This document shows, piece after piece, positions 7,671 through 16,771 of a stretch of DNA of 64,000 nucleotides; positions within the stretch are counted from its first letter, which is position 1; each line of letters opens with the position of its first letter. Position numbers and translations under genes: made by a program. Under the pieces are notes generated by a model. The model was not told where the DNA came from. It worked only from the letters and a program-made list of their open reading frames with translations, and did no database searches. Source of the stretch: an uncultured Chryseobacterium sp. (GTDB lineage: Bacteria > Bacteroidota > Bacteroidia > Flavobacteriales > Weeksellaceae); the NCBI GenBank assembly GCA_913775525.1, contig CAJYLH010000008.1, forward strand, positions 62,001 through 126,000, read 5' to 3'.

Positions 7671-9326
7671 TTATTTATTGATTTCTGCATTCAGCTTCAC
7701 TGCATCCTGGTAAGTTGGATCCAACTGTACTGATTTTGCTACATATTCTTTGGCTTTAGCAGCATTTGAATCTTTTTCCATATAGGCTACGGCAAAATAG
7801 GCGTAGGCCAGCGTCTGCTTATTGGCTTCCTGATCTGCAGGCTTAACCGTGCTGATGAATTTTTCATAGGCAGCCTTTGCAGCATCGTTATTTCCAGACT
7901 GCTGATAAGAGTATCCTAAACTATAGTAACCGGGTGCCCAGTCAGGAAGAAGGGCATTCATTTTCTGCCATGTCTGGATCGCTCCGTTCCAGTTCTTAGC
8001 ATCCTGGTACGCTGTTGCCAGTTTAAACAGAGAATCTGTATCCTGAGCATTGGCAGCTACTTTCTGCTTCAGTCCTTCGATAGTAGGGTTGGTAGGTCCT
8101 GCATCAACACTGGTCTGGGAAACTGCTCCTCCACCTGAAATTTTAGCCAGCTCCATATCCCACTTCATCGTTTCGTCTTTAGCTGCTTTGGCAATAGCAA
8201 TTTTCTGTTGTGCTTCAGTAGTTAAAGCGGTTTTCTTAGCGGCATCGGTTTCCGTCTTAGCCAGTCCTGCAGCTATTAATCCCTGAAGACCCTGGTCAGC
8301 CGGCTGGATTCTTGATTTTTCAGCTTTCGACACGAAATTATCCATATTCTGCTTAGCTTCAGTATACTTCCCTTCAGCATACAGCTGATAAGCTCTTAAT
8401 TTAAATTTGATAGGATCATCAATCTTATCAAAAATCTTATCTAAGATCGCTTTTGAATTGGTATAATCCTCGTTGGTAAAATACAACTTGGCAATTTCCA
8501 ACTGAGTATACGGGTCCTCATCAGCATACTTGGTATAGTTGATCAAGTCCTGAGTAGCCTTTGCATTTTGCTGGTAACGGATGTCGTATGCTGCCATTGC
8601 TTTGTAGGCAGGGGCATAAGTAGGATCCGTTGCAATGGCTTTCTCAATGCTGGTTTTAGCCTGCTGCCATTGTTGTGCAGCCATCCATAGTGTCCCGATT
8701 CTGGTATATACGGACGCTTTATTTTTTGCTAATGGCAAAGCTTTATCGTATGCAGTCATCGCATCACCAGGAATTTTCTTTAAGCGGTAAGCGTCACCCA
8801 ATGTATAATAGTAATACGCAGGAACATCTTTTTTAGCTCTTTCAATTGCTTTATTCAGATACTGGATCGCTAAATCCGGTGAGTTATTTTTATCGAAAAG
8901 AGTCAGGGCTTCAGCAGCTCTGAAAAGCACTTCAGCATCCTTCTCTCTTGAGTCGGTAACAATTTTCTGTATTTCTGCAACAGCAGCTTTATCTCCTTTT
9001 CCAAGTTTCACAGCAGCCAATCCTATTTTGTTCAGGTAGCTTTTGCTGTCTGCGGCAAGTCCTTTGTTGAAACTTTCAGTAGCTTTGGCATAATCCGGCT
9101 CCGACTGTCTCAGGTACGTATTCCCAAGATAGAAATAATTCTCGGCCGTTGGTGCCTTGGCAACCATATCAGTAAAGTTAGTTTTTGCCTGGGCAAATTT
9201 ATCACTGTCTATACTGTTGATACCGTCCTGTAATGTTTGCGCAGAAGCAAAACCGGTAAAAAATACTACCGCTGCTCCTAAAGCAATCTTTTTTACATTC
9301 ATACTCATATTCATTATATCTTTCAT
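7671..9326 (-). CDS. secreted tetratricopeptide-repeat protein
   Basis: A protein of about 543-551 residues. The signal peptide is best formed from the ATG at 9302 (MNVKKIALGAAVVFFTGFASAQ); three further ATG codons lie upstream in frame up to 9326. The mature protein is built of TPR units, e.g. AENYFYLGNTYLRQ, KASVYTRIGTLWMA, APAYKAMAAYDIR and WAPGYYSLGYSYQQSG, so it is a periplasmic scaffold. It is last in a minus-strand unit after a 65-residue membrane protein and a PstS-like lipoprotein, near the TonB/Exb operon. It probably works in an envelope complex with them, but its partner is not known. Confidence 0.85.
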   Translation of the reverse strand: MKDIMNMSMNVKKIALGAAVVFFTGFASAQTLQDGINSIDSDKFAQAKTNFTDMVAKAPTAENYFYLGNTYLRQSEPDYAKATESFNKGLAADSKSYLNKIGLAAVKLGKGDKAAVAEIQKIVTDSREKDAEVLFRAAEALTLFDKNNSPDLAIQYLNKAIERAKKDVPAYYYYTLGDAYRLKKIPGDAMTAYDKALPLAKNKASVYTRIGTLWMAAQQWQQAKTSIEKAIATDPTYAPAYKAMAAYDIRYQQNAKATQDLINYTKYADEDPYTQLEIAKLYFTNEDYTNSKAILDKIFDKIDDPIKFKLRAYQLYAEGKYTEAKQNMDNFVSKAEKSRIQPADQGLQGLIAAGLAKTETDAAKKTALTTEAQQKIAIAKAAKDETMKWDMELAKISGGGAVSQTSVDAGPTNPTIEGLKQKVAANAQDTDSLFKLATAYQDAKNWNGAIQTWQKMNALLPDWAPGYYSLGYSYQQSGNNDAAKAAYEKFISTVKPADQEANKQTLAYAYFAVAYMEKDSNAAKAKEYVAKSVQLDPTYQDAVKLNAEINK

Positions 9327-9413
9327 TTTATATTTTTCTAAACGACTATATATTCACAATTTTCAGACCAAAATACTGTAATTATTCGGAGTACTGGTAT
9401 ACTTTAATATTTT

Positions 9414-10286
9414 TTAACGCATCTGTACCTCTCTCCTGTAGAGGTTGTAAGGCTGAAGTCCTTCTTTCTGTACAATCATCTGGCCCAGTTGGGTACAGGA
9501 ATACCTGATGAACCCGTTGGCGATGTTGAAGTTCCCTTCATTGGTCAGGAAATACAATACTCTTGTAAAAGGATATTTCATTTTACGGAGTCCTTCAGAA
9601 TCGGGCAGGTAGGAAGATTTACCACTTTGAACAGGAAGAATTTTCACTTTATCCCTTAATTCTTCAGACAGCTTATCGTAAGGTCTGCTGAATGTATTAA
9701 GCCCGATTACACCGATTTTATCCGGATATTTGCTCAGTTCCTCTATGATATTCTGATTTCCCGGGATAACGGAAAACTGCAGCTCTTTCGGTTGCTTTTT
9801 TAGTTTTTGAGCGACAAAATTAAGGTTGCTTGAATTGGCTCCGTCAAAGATAAACGGTTTGCTTTCAGACATCATCCCGTTTCTGATTTCTTCCATTGAA
9901 ATACTCTGCCTGGAAGATTCCTTAGGAACGACGAAAATAACGGCATCTGCTGCAAATCTAGCAGGCAGGAACTTTAGTTCTACATGTTCCTCATAGGTCT
10001 TGATTTCTTTCGGGGTCAGGTCTCTGGACATGACCGCAACCCGCGCTTTATCATTCAGCAGATCTATGAAGCCAAGGTCTTCTTTCTTGGTAACCACTTT
10101 AATCTTAGCATCGGGATAACTGATCATGTAGCCGTCCGCAAGGGCTTCAGTAACACTTTTAAAAGACTCATCCGTAAGAATGGTCATTTCCCCTTTATAA
10201 TAGGACGGTGATTTTTCTTCTTTCTTACAGTTCAGCAGTATAAAACTGCACAATACTATGGATAGTGCTTTAAAACTATTCTTCAT
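9414..10286 (-). CDS. PstS-like solute-binding lipoprotein
   Basis: A 290-residue protein. The signal peptide ends in a lipobox (FILLNC, then KKEEKS), so it is lipid anchored. The rest fits the PBP-like domain of phosphate-binding PstS proteins: an early Ser/Glu segment (ILTDESFKSVTEALADGYMISYPDAKIKVV), a mid-protein strand that aligns with VVPKESS, and a C-terminal YPFTRVLYFLTNEG, the hallmark of the family. No pstC, pstA or pstB genes are next to it. It overlaps the upstream 65-residue membrane gene by 11 bases and precedes the TPR gene. The binding partner, phosphate or another anion, is not established. Confidence 0.85.
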   Translation of the reverse strand: MKNSFKALSIVLCSFILLNCKKEEKSPSYYKGEMTILTDESFKSVTEALADGYMISYPDAKIKVVTKKEDLGFIDLLNDKARVAVMSRDLTPKEIKTYEEHVELKFLPARFAADAVIFVVPKESSRQSISMEEIRNGMMSESKPFIFDGANSSNLNFVAQKLKKQPKELQFSVIPGNQNIIEELSKYPDKIGVIGLNTFSRPYDKLSEELRDKVKILPVQSGKSSYLPDSEGLRKMKYPFTRVLYFLTNEGNFNIANGFIRYSCTQLGQMIVQKEGLQPYNLYRREVQMR

Positions 10287-10473
10287 CTTTTGATTTCTTG
10301 ATTCTTGTAACAGCCCGGATGATTCTGAAAATCCCGTAAATGATCAGCAGCCCTCCCAATGGGTAAGCAACCGTAGGCTCTAAGATGGTGAAGAAGAATT
10401 TGTAGACCATAACTACAATCCCGAGAACGATATAAAATATTCCTGTTACCAGGGACAACCAGTTGAACATCAT
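10276..10473 (-). CDS. small two-helix membrane protein
   Basis: A 65-residue protein with two predicted membrane helices (about residues 5-25 and 33-52) and a Lys/Arg/Glu tail. It belongs to no family I can name. It overlaps the PstS-like gene by 11 bases, so the two are translationally linked. A TATTTTTG box at 10478-10485 lies only five bases upstream, so this gene could start a new transcript after the tonB terminator, possibly with almost no leader. Confidence 0.75.
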   Translation of the reverse strand: MMFNWLSLVTGIFYIVLGIVVMVYKFFFTILEPTVAYPLGGLLIIYGIFRIIRAVTRIKKSKDEE

Positions 10474-10477
10474 GTAA

Positions 10478-10485
10478 CAAAAATA
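10478..10485 (-). promoter_or_regulatory. possible -7 box before the 65-residue gene
   Basis: TATTTTTG on the minus strand matches TAnnTTTG. Transcription starting the usual 6-7 bases downstream would begin at or beside the ATG at 10473, implying a leaderless message. The box has no good -33 partner. Confidence 0.35.
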
Positions 10486-10496
10486 CCAAAAAAAAT

Positions 10497-10524
10497 AAAA
10501 AGAGAAGCATATGCTTCTCTTTTT
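10497..10524 (-). terminator. perfect palindromic terminator after tonB
   Basis: A 28-bp perfect palindrome (14 bp per arm, centre at 10510/10511) with T-runs on both strands can terminate in both directions. It lies between tonB and the 65-residue gene, so the TonB/Exb unit and the PstS/TPR unit are probably separate transcripts. Confidence 0.85.
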
Positions 10525-10554
10525 TAAACTTTATTTAAAGATAGATAATATGAA

Positions 10555-11397
10555 TTACCCTTCAAAATTCATCGTTAACGGTAATCTGAATCTATAACGT
10601 ACTGCCTGGCCATTGATTTTTGCCGGAGTCCATTTGTTTTTAATAGATTTAATCGTTCTTACCGCTTCAGCATTGAAGTCTGAATTTCCTCCTGAAGCTT
10701 TCACGTCAGTAATACTTCCGTCTCTTTCTACTACGAAAGTCACTTCTGCTTTTACTGTACCTTCATCCCCGTTCATGGCAGAACCGTCAAAGTTACTGGC
10801 CACTTTACTTCTGAAGGAGTTGATTCCTCCAGGGAATTCAGCCGTCTGCTCTACCTCGGTGTATACCTGAGTATCGCTTACCTGAGGTTTTACTTCCGCA
10901 GTGGAAGTTCTTGTCCCTGTGGATGGCGGTGGCGGCGGTGGTGTATAAGCCGGAGCCTTTACCCCTTCCTGGCTAACCAGACCCGTTGTTGTTTCCAACT
11001 GCTTGGAAATTGGCGGCGGAGGTGTTTCAATCTTAGGAGCTTTTACCGGCTCCGGAACCACATTCTGGATAATTTCAATTTTCTCCTCTTCCTTTGGTGG
11101 CGGAGGTGGTGGTGGTTCTTCTTCTTTCGGCTGCTCAATAATTTTATCATCCTGAAGGACGTCTACCAGCTCTGCTTTTACCTCCTGCTTTTCAGGAGCG
11201 TTCAGCCTTTGAATGGTAAGATAAATAAAAGGAGACAAAGCCGCAACGAGAAATAATGCAGTCCCGATGATGAAAGATTTTGTCAGTAATTTAGGATACT
11301 GACTTCTCAGGTCATAGGCACCATATTCCTTGTTTCTATTTTCAAATACAATTTCATCTAAAGTAAGATTGGAATTGTATACATTTTCATCTGCCAT
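10555..11397 (-). CDS. tonB: energy transducer TonB
   Basis: A 280-residue TonB. A cytoplasmic N-terminus contains the Bacteroidota-specific LDEIVFENRNKEYGAYDLR segment, then one membrane helix (about residues 40-62). A long periplasmic Pro/Glu-rich linker with several PPPP and EEEP stretches follows. The C-terminal TonB domain (about 185-280) includes EFPGGINSFRSKVASNF, the VERDGSITDVKASGG motif and a final RFRLPLTMNF strand. It transmits the proton-motive force from ExbB/ExbD to outer-membrane receptors. It is the last gene of exbB-exbD-exbD-tonB. Confidence 0.95.
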   Translation of the reverse strand: MADENVYNSNLTLDEIVFENRNKEYGAYDLRSQYPKLLTKSFIIGTALFLVAALSPFIYLTIQRLNAPEKQEVKAELVDVLQDDKIIEQPKEEEPPPPPPPKEEEKIEIIQNVVPEPVKAPKIETPPPPISKQLETTTGLVSQEGVKAPAYTPPPPPPSTGTRTSTAEVKPQVSDTQVYTEVEQTAEFPGGINSFRSKVASNFDGSAMNGDEGTVKAEVTFVVERDGSITDVKASGGNSDFNAEAVRTIKSIKNKWTPAKINGQAVRYRFRLPLTMNFEG

Positions 11398-11421
11398 AGA
11401 TTTACAATTTAATGGATTAAA

Positions 11422-11991
11422 TTACTTTGTAGCAGTCGCCGCAGCTCCTGAGTTACCCACTTTCTTATCGTAAATGGCTTTTTCCCAAGGCTTAAGGTCA
11501 GTCACACCGTACTGCTCGCTTTTGGTAATGGCCATTTCATCCAGAATATCTACAAAGTTCTTATATACGGCATCGTCAGTCGGCTTGATAATAACGGTAA
11601 ATTTCGTTCTATCAGCTGCATTGGCTTTTGCCTGCTCAATTACCTTTCGGATTCCGTCTCTGTCGAAGGTAGTTTCATTAAGGTTCTGGTCTGTTAAGGA
11701 AGTATTATCCTGCTGGTGCCAGAAAATCCTGTTGTCTTTACCTAACAATAAAGAGATGGAGTTTGAAAGTTTAATTTCTGTCGGGGGTGGTTTTTTGGTT
11801 TCATCTTTCGGTTTTGCCGGAAGACCCAAATCCATCACATTCGGTTTAGAGAATGTTGTGGTAAACATAAAGAAGGTAATCAATAGAAAACCCAAGTCCA
11901 CCATCGGAGTCATATCGACTCTGGTACTCTGCTTCTTGGAGCGTACCTTACCGCCTTTGGCGCCTTTTTCCTGTACTTGTACTTCTGCCAT
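11422..11991 (-). CDS. exbD: biopolymer transport protein ExbD (second copy in operon)
   Basis: A 189-residue protein with a cytoplasmic basic N-terminus, one membrane helix (about residues 27-47) preceded by the ExbD hallmark RVDMTPMVDLGFLLITFFM, and a periplasmic domain. The Asp in MVDL is the proton-carrying residue of ExbD/TolR. It follows the other exbD gene by 12 bases and precedes tonB. A close paralog lies alone at 28454-28978; both share KPNVMDLGLPAK, IIKPTDDA and YGVTD.KPWEK segments. Two different ExbD subunits in one operon are usual in Bacteroidota. Confidence 0.95.
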   Translation of the reverse strand: MAEVQVQEKGAKGGKVRSKKQSTRVDMTPMVDLGFLLITFFMFTTTFSKPNVMDLGLPAKPKDETKKPPPTEIKLSNSISLLLGKDNRIFWHQQDNTSLTDQNLNETTFDRDGIRKVIEQAKANAADRTKFTVIIKPTDDAVYKNFVDILDEMAITKSEQYGVTDLKPWEKAIYDKKVGNSGAAATATK

Positions 11992-12003
11992 TTCTAAATG
12001 ATA

Positions 12004-12612
12004 TTATTCATTAGGTTTACCTTCTTGTGATGTAATCAACCAAAATTTAAGAAAATCGATGTCTCTTAAACCCTCAAATAAGCTTTTTACTTTTGGATAC
12101 TGTGTCGTAACGTCTCCTTTGATTGCCAACTTGTAATCCGGATTAACGCTCAGACTCTGCTGTACCCAATCTACTAACTGCTTATTTGTACTATCCATAG
12201 GAATCCCGGTAGGACTCCTGAAATTTTTCTGCTCCTCATCTGACAAATCGAGATAGCTTTTCAGCTGGGTCATAGGAACCCCTATTGCCTGTACTTTCTG
12301 GAATGCAGCTTTTTCATTGTTGTCAAAAGTAATTCCGTATTTCTGACCCATTTTGTCTAAAAGCTGCAGTCTTTCTGATGCGTTTTCTACCGGCTGGAAA
12401 TAAAATTTTCCGTCCGGTGTTGCGTTGATGGTCATCAAACTTGCATCTGGAAGTAACTTCTCTGATATTGAAGATGGCGGTTTAATCTGCTCCACGTCAG
12501 GTTTTTTAAACTGAGTGGTCAAGATAAAGAATGTAAGCAGCAGGAACGCAACGTCACACATTGCCGTCATATCCGTCACTACTCCATGTCTTTTAGGTTT
12601 GACTCTCGCCAT
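12004..12612 (-). CDS. exbD: biopolymer transport protein ExbD (first copy in operon)
   Basis: A 202-residue ExbD-type protein. The N-terminus is basic and the membrane helix (about residues 18-38) carries the conserved Asp in MTAMCDVAFLLLTFFIL. The periplasmic part is longer than in the second copy and ends with YPKVKSLFEGLRDIDFLKFWLIT. The two operon copies are divergent in sequence, so they probably take different positions in the ExbB-ExbD ring. It lies between exbB (67-base gap) and the next exbD (12-base gap). Confidence 0.95.
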   Translation of the reverse strand: MARVKPKRHGVVTDMTAMCDVAFLLLTFFILTTQFKKPDVEQIKPPSSISEKLLPDASLMTINATPDGKFYFQPVENASERLQLLDKMGQKYGITFDNNEKAAFQKVQAIGVPMTQLKSYLDLSDEEQKNFRSPTGIPMDSTNKQLVDWVQQSLSVNPDYKLAIKGDVTTQYPKVKSLFEGLRDIDFLKFWLITSQEGKPNE

Positions 12613-12679
12613 TATTATTTATGATTTTTAATTAAACTTCTTTTGATGATTGGATGGATTACCAATCTGCGGCCGGTTC

Positions 12680-13543
12680 TTAGTTGAACTCAGCGAAAGA
12701 TTGCTGGATGCTCATAGCGATCTCATCGATCTTATAAGTTAATCCGTCAATTTTAGAAGTAAAGAAGTTGTAAAGAATGATTGCGATTGCTGAAGTACCA
12801 ATACCTAAAGCCGTGTTGATCAATGCTTCGGAGATACCTGTAGAAAGTGCAGCAGCATCCGGAGTACCACCTCCTGAACCTAACGCGAAGAATGCCTTGA
12901 TCATCCCGATTACAGTACCTAAAAGTGCTACTAATGTTGCAACAGTACCTAAAGTGGAAAGGATCATCATGTTTTTCTCCAACATTGGCATTTCAAGAGT
13001 AGTAGCCTCTTCAATCGCTTTGTTAAGCGCTACCATCTTCTGCTCTTTGTTTAATGTAGTATCGTGAGAAAGGGCTTTGTACGTCGTAAGACCTTCTTTC
13101 ACAACATTACCTACAGATCCTTGCTGTCTGTCGCACTCTTCCAGAGCTTCGTCAACTCTGTTCTGGTTCAACAGGCTTCTTACCTGGATCACGAAGTTGT
13201 CTAAGTTTCCTTTTCCGGCAGCTTTGCTAAGCACGAAATATCTTTCAAAAGAGAATACGATTACAGTAATCATAAATGTAATCAGGATCGGTACAATTAC
13301 CCCTCCTTTGTAGATAATTCCTAAAAACGATTCTGGGTGAATGTCCTTCCCCTCAACACTTGAAAAAGCTACAGAGCCACCTCCCAGTTTATCTGCATCC
13401 TTGAAATTTCCTGGATTACCAAGAACGAATAAATAAATAGCAACTCCTATTAAAAACAGAATAGGAATAATTACAGCTGGGTTTAAACCTCCCGCTTTTC
13501 TAGCAACTACTTGCTCATCATTTTTTGAAACATTCATTTCCAT
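12680..13543 (-). CDS. exbB: ExbB/TolQ/MotA family proton channel subunit
   Basis: A 287-residue protein with three predicted membrane helices: about residues 23-42, 84-106 and a long pair around 195-260. The conserved block TLGTVATLVALLGTVIGMIKAFFAL, followed by ISEALINTALGIGTSAIAIILYNFF, is the MotA/TolQ/ExbB domain. It is the proton channel that powers TonB. It is the first gene of the operon. A TAATTTTG box at 13594-13601 (minus) lies 50 bases upstream. A second in-frame ATG lies two codons later, so the exact start is open by two residues. Confidence 0.95.
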   Translation of the reverse strand: MEMNVSKNDEQVVARKAGGLNPAVIIPILFLIGVAIYLFVLGNPGNFKDADKLGGGSVAFSSVEGKDIHPESFLGIIYKGGVIVPILITFMITVIVFSFERYFVLSKAAGKGNLDNFVIQVRSLLNQNRVDEALEECDRQQGSVGNVVKEGLTTYKALSHDTTLNKEQKMVALNKAIEEATTLEMPMLEKNMMILSTLGTVATLVALLGTVIGMIKAFFALGSGGGTPDAAALSTGISEALINTALGIGTSAIAIILYNFFTSKIDGLTYKIDEIAMSIQQSFAEFN

Positions 13544-13593
13544 ATTTAACTAAATTATATTGTTTTAAAATTTTACAAGATGTAAATTAAAGG

Positions 13594-13601
13594 CAAAATT
13601 A
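13594..13601 (-). promoter_or_regulatory. -7 box of exbB-exbD-exbD-tonB operon
   Basis: TAATTTTG on the minus strand matches TAnnTTTG, in a very AT-rich spacer (13544-13783) that shows no gene. Confidence 0.5.
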
Positions 13602-13783
13602 ATTAAAATGCAAGAGTCTTAAATAAACATTTTACTTTTTTTTGACAAAGAAATTTCAATACGATTCCGATATTTCAATTATCATGTCTATTTTTAATAA
13701 TATTTTCTGATTTTCAAAAATACATTAAAAAATCATAAAATTTAAGACCACATTTTTTTTAAATCACCAATATTAATTTTTAT

Positions 13784-16597
13784 TTAAATTACTATATTAA
13801 CGATCCTGTGATGCACTACAATGATCTTTTTAGGGGTTTTCCCTTCCAGAATCTGTTGCATTTTTTCATCCTGAATCACCATTTCCTCTACTTCTTTCAC
13901 CGATAGCTGGGCAGATAACGGCAATTTGAATTTCATTTTTCCGTTAACGCTTACCGGATATTCGATTTCGTCCTCTACCAGGTAGTCTTCATTCAGCACC
14001 GGGAATTGTTCAAACTCGATGGAAGTCCCATGTCCCAGCAGGCTCCAGAGCTCTTCACAGATGTGCGGTGCATATGGAGAAATGATAACGGACAACGGTT
14101 CTAAAATATTGCGTTTATTGCATTTTATTTTTTGAAGCTCGTTAACAGCGATCATAAAGGATGATACCGAAGTATTGAATGAAAAATGTTCAATATCATA
14201 CACCACCTTTTTTATCAGGGTATGCAGGACTTTATATTCCGCTTTTGTCGGTGCCTCATCCGACACTTCAAAAACTTCGCCATTAAAATACAAATTCCAG
14301 AATTTTTTCAGAAAACCGTACACTCCGCTTAGCCCCTGGGTATTCCAAGGCTTGGATTGCTCCAAAGGTCCCAGGAACATTTCATACAGTCTCAGTCCGT
14401 CTGCCCCATACTCCTGGCAGATATCATCCGGGTTGACTACATTGTATTTGGATTTGGACATTTTCTCCACTTCTCGGCCGGTGATGTATTTTCCGTCTTC
14501 CAGGATAAATTCCGCATTGGCAAAGTCAGGCCTCCAGGTTTTGAATGCTTTAGTATCCAGTTCATCCGACGCTCCTTTTAATAAGGATACATCCACGTGG
14601 ATCTGCTGGGTCTTATATTCTTTTGCTAAATTTTTAGAAACATATTGATTCGTCCCTTCAATCCTGTACACAAAAGCACTCATCCCGAGAATCATCCCCT
14701 GGTTGATCAGCTTCCGGAAAGGTTCGTCATGACTGATATATCCTCTGTCTTTTAAGAACATGTTCCAGAAACGGGAATACAGCAGGTGGCCTGTGGCATG
14801 CTCGCTTCCTCCGATATACAGGTCTACCTGTCCCCAGTAGTCAGCCAGTTCCTTTTTAACGAAAACTTCAGCATCGTGCGGGTCCATATACCGTAAGAAA
14901 TACCATGAGCTTCCTGCCCAGCCCGGCATAGTGGATAATTCCAGTGGGAAAACCGTTTCTTCATCAATAAGGTCTGTAGAGACTATTTTCTGGTTTACCT
15001 CATCCCATGCAAACATTTTTGCGTTGCCCAAAGGCGGATCGCCATCTTCCGTAGGAAGGTATTTTTCCACTTCCGGAAGTTCAAGAGGCAATGCAGAAGC
15101 CGGTAATGTGTATGGCATCCCATCCTTATAATATACAGGAACCGGTTCACCCCAATATCTTTGCCTTGAGAAAATGGCATCCCTCTGGCGGTAATTGGTT
15201 GTTCCGTTTCCGATAGCTTTTTTCTCAATCGCAGTAATGATGACGGCTTTGGCTTCCTGATAGCTCAATCCGTTTAAGAAATCAGAGTTTACACAAACGG
15301 AATCCTTGGAATCGAAGGCATTTTCCTGGATGTCTTCATCCGTCTCCACAACCTTTTTGATTTCCAGGTTGAATTTTTTTGCAAACCTGTGGTCACGCTC
15401 ATCATGAGCAGGCACTGCCATTACGGCTCCTGTTCCGTAGCCCATTAAAACATAATCTGAAATGTAAACCGGCATTGCCTTACCGCTGAACGGATTTACA
15501 GCATATGCTCCTGTAAAGGCGCCGCTCACGTTTTTCACATCAGACATCCGGTCTCTTTCCGTTTTCTTGGATGTTTCCTCTATATAATGATCAACTTCCG
15601 ACTTCTGTCCGGGAGTAGTAATGGTATCTACTAAGGGATGTTCGGGAGCCAACACCATAAATGTTGCCCCGAAAATGGTATCCGGCCTTGTCGTGAATAC
15701 TTCAATCGTTTCATTATGGCTTTCCACATTGAATTTTACCTGGGCACCCTGTGACTTTCCGATCCAGTATTCCTGGGCATCTTTCAGCGGCTGCGGCCAG
15801 TCAAGGGTATTCAGTCCCTGCAACAGCCTTTCTGAATAGGCTGAAATCCTCATGCTCCACTGCATCATTTTTTTCTGGTACACCGGATATCCGCCCCGTT
15901 CAGACTTTCCGTCTTTTACCTCATCATTGGCCAAGACTGTTCCCAGTGCAGGGCACCAGTTGACCGTGGTTTCCGCCCTGTAGGCCAGACGGTAGTTCAG
16001 CAGGATATCTTCTTTATCCATATCAGAGGCAGCATTCCATTCCTCTGCAGTAAATTCAAGTACGTCATTTTGCTGGGCATCCAGTCCCTGGGTACCTTTT
16101 GTGGCAAAATGTTGTATCAGCGTATCGATTGATTCTGCTTTATCAGCAGTCTTGTTGTACCATGAGTGGAACAGCTGGATGAAAATCCACTGGGTCCATT
16201 TATAATAGGAAGGATCCGAAGTCCGCACTTCCCTGCTCCAGTCAAAAGAAAAACCGATCTTTCTCAGCTGCTCTTCATAGCGCGTAATATTCTGCTCTGT
16301 GGTTACAGCCGGATGCTGTCCGGTCTGGATTGCATACTGTTCAGCAGGCAGCCCGAAACTGTCATACCCTACCGGATGAAGCACATTGAATCCCTGATGC
16401 CTTTTGTACCGCGCATAAATATCCGAAGCAATATACCCGAGCGGATGCCCTACATGGAGCCCGGCACCGGATGGATACGGAAACATGTCGAGAACATAAA
16501 ATTTAGGTTTTTCGGGAGTATCGGAAGTTTTATAGGTTTGGTTTTCTTCCCAGTATTTCTGCCACTTTTTTTCTATCTGCTGATGATCGTAAAACAC
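13784..16597 (-). CDS. leuS: leucyl-tRNA synthetase
   Basis: A 937-residue class I synthetase that charges tRNA-Leu. The HIGH motif appears as HVGH (YPSGAGLHVGHPLGY, about residues 42-56), the CP1 editing domain has TTRPDTIFGATF and the conserved GTGAVMAVPAHDERD, and the KMSKS loop is in EVEKMSKSKYNVV. The protein is longer than E. coli LeuS (860), with inserts before the KMSKS loop and in the N-terminal part. The start is a GTG at 16597: the codon two before it is a stop and no ATG is available. It is a single-gene unit. Confidence 0.97.
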   Translation of the reverse strand: MFYDHQQIEKKWQKYWEENQTYKTSDTPEKPKFYVLDMFPYPSGAGLHVGHPLGYIASDIYARYKRHQGFNVLHPVGYDSFGLPAEQYAIQTGQHPAVTTEQNITRYEEQLRKIGFSFDWSREVRTSDPSYYKWTQWIFIQLFHSWYNKTADKAESIDTLIQHFATKGTQGLDAQQNDVLEFTAEEWNAASDMDKEDILLNYRLAYRAETTVNWCPALGTVLANDEVKDGKSERGGYPVYQKKMMQWSMRISAYSERLLQGLNTLDWPQPLKDAQEYWIGKSQGAQVKFNVESHNETIEVFTTRPDTIFGATFMVLAPEHPLVDTITTPGQKSEVDHYIEETSKKTERDRMSDVKNVSGAFTGAYAVNPFSGKAMPVYISDYVLMGYGTGAVMAVPAHDERDHRFAKKFNLEIKKVVETDEDIQENAFDSKDSVCVNSDFLNGLSYQEAKAVIITAIEKKAIGNGTTNYRQRDAIFSRQRYWGEPVPVYYKDGMPYTLPASALPLELPEVEKYLPTEDGDPPLGNAKMFAWDEVNQKIVSTDLIDEETVFPLELSTMPGWAGSSWYFLRYMDPHDAEVFVKKELADYWGQVDLYIGGSEHATGHLLYSRFWNMFLKDRGYISHDEPFRKLINQGMILGMSAFVYRIEGTNQYVSKNLAKEYKTQQIHVDVSLLKGASDELDTKAFKTWRPDFANAEFILEDGKYITGREVEKMSKSKYNVVNPDDICQEYGADGLRLYEMFLGPLEQSKPWNTQGLSGVYGFLKKFWNLYFNGEVFEVSDEAPTKAEYKVLHTLIKKVVYDIEHFSFNTSVSSFMIAVNELQKIKCNKRNILEPLSVIISPYAPHICEELWSLLGHGTSIEFEQFPVLNEDYLVEDEIEYPVSVNGKMKFKLPLSAQLSVKEVEEMVIQDEKMQQILEGKTPKKIIVVHHRIVNIVI

Positions 16598-16717
16598 TTG
16601 TTATAGATATTAGATGTTAGCCCTGAAGTCAGATATCAAATTCTGAAAATCAGGATGCACAAAAATAATAATTTTAAAAGAAATCGAAATTTAATTTTAA
16701 ATTAAATCCATATGAAA

Positions 16718-16738
16718 ACAAAAATCCCATCCGGGGAT
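16718..16738 (-). terminator. weak terminator after the lipocalin-like gene
   Basis: A short stem (ATCCC with GGGAT) is followed on the minus strand by TTTTTGTTTT. The stem is only 5 bp, so the call is tentative. Confidence 0.4.
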
Positions 16739-16771
16739 GAGATTGTAAAGGGTATCATATCACCTTGCTCC

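Noticed and set aside
13544..13783. AT-rich spacer tested for a small RNA
   Set aside because: Only the exbB -7 box was found; no stable hairpin and no conserved motif was seen.
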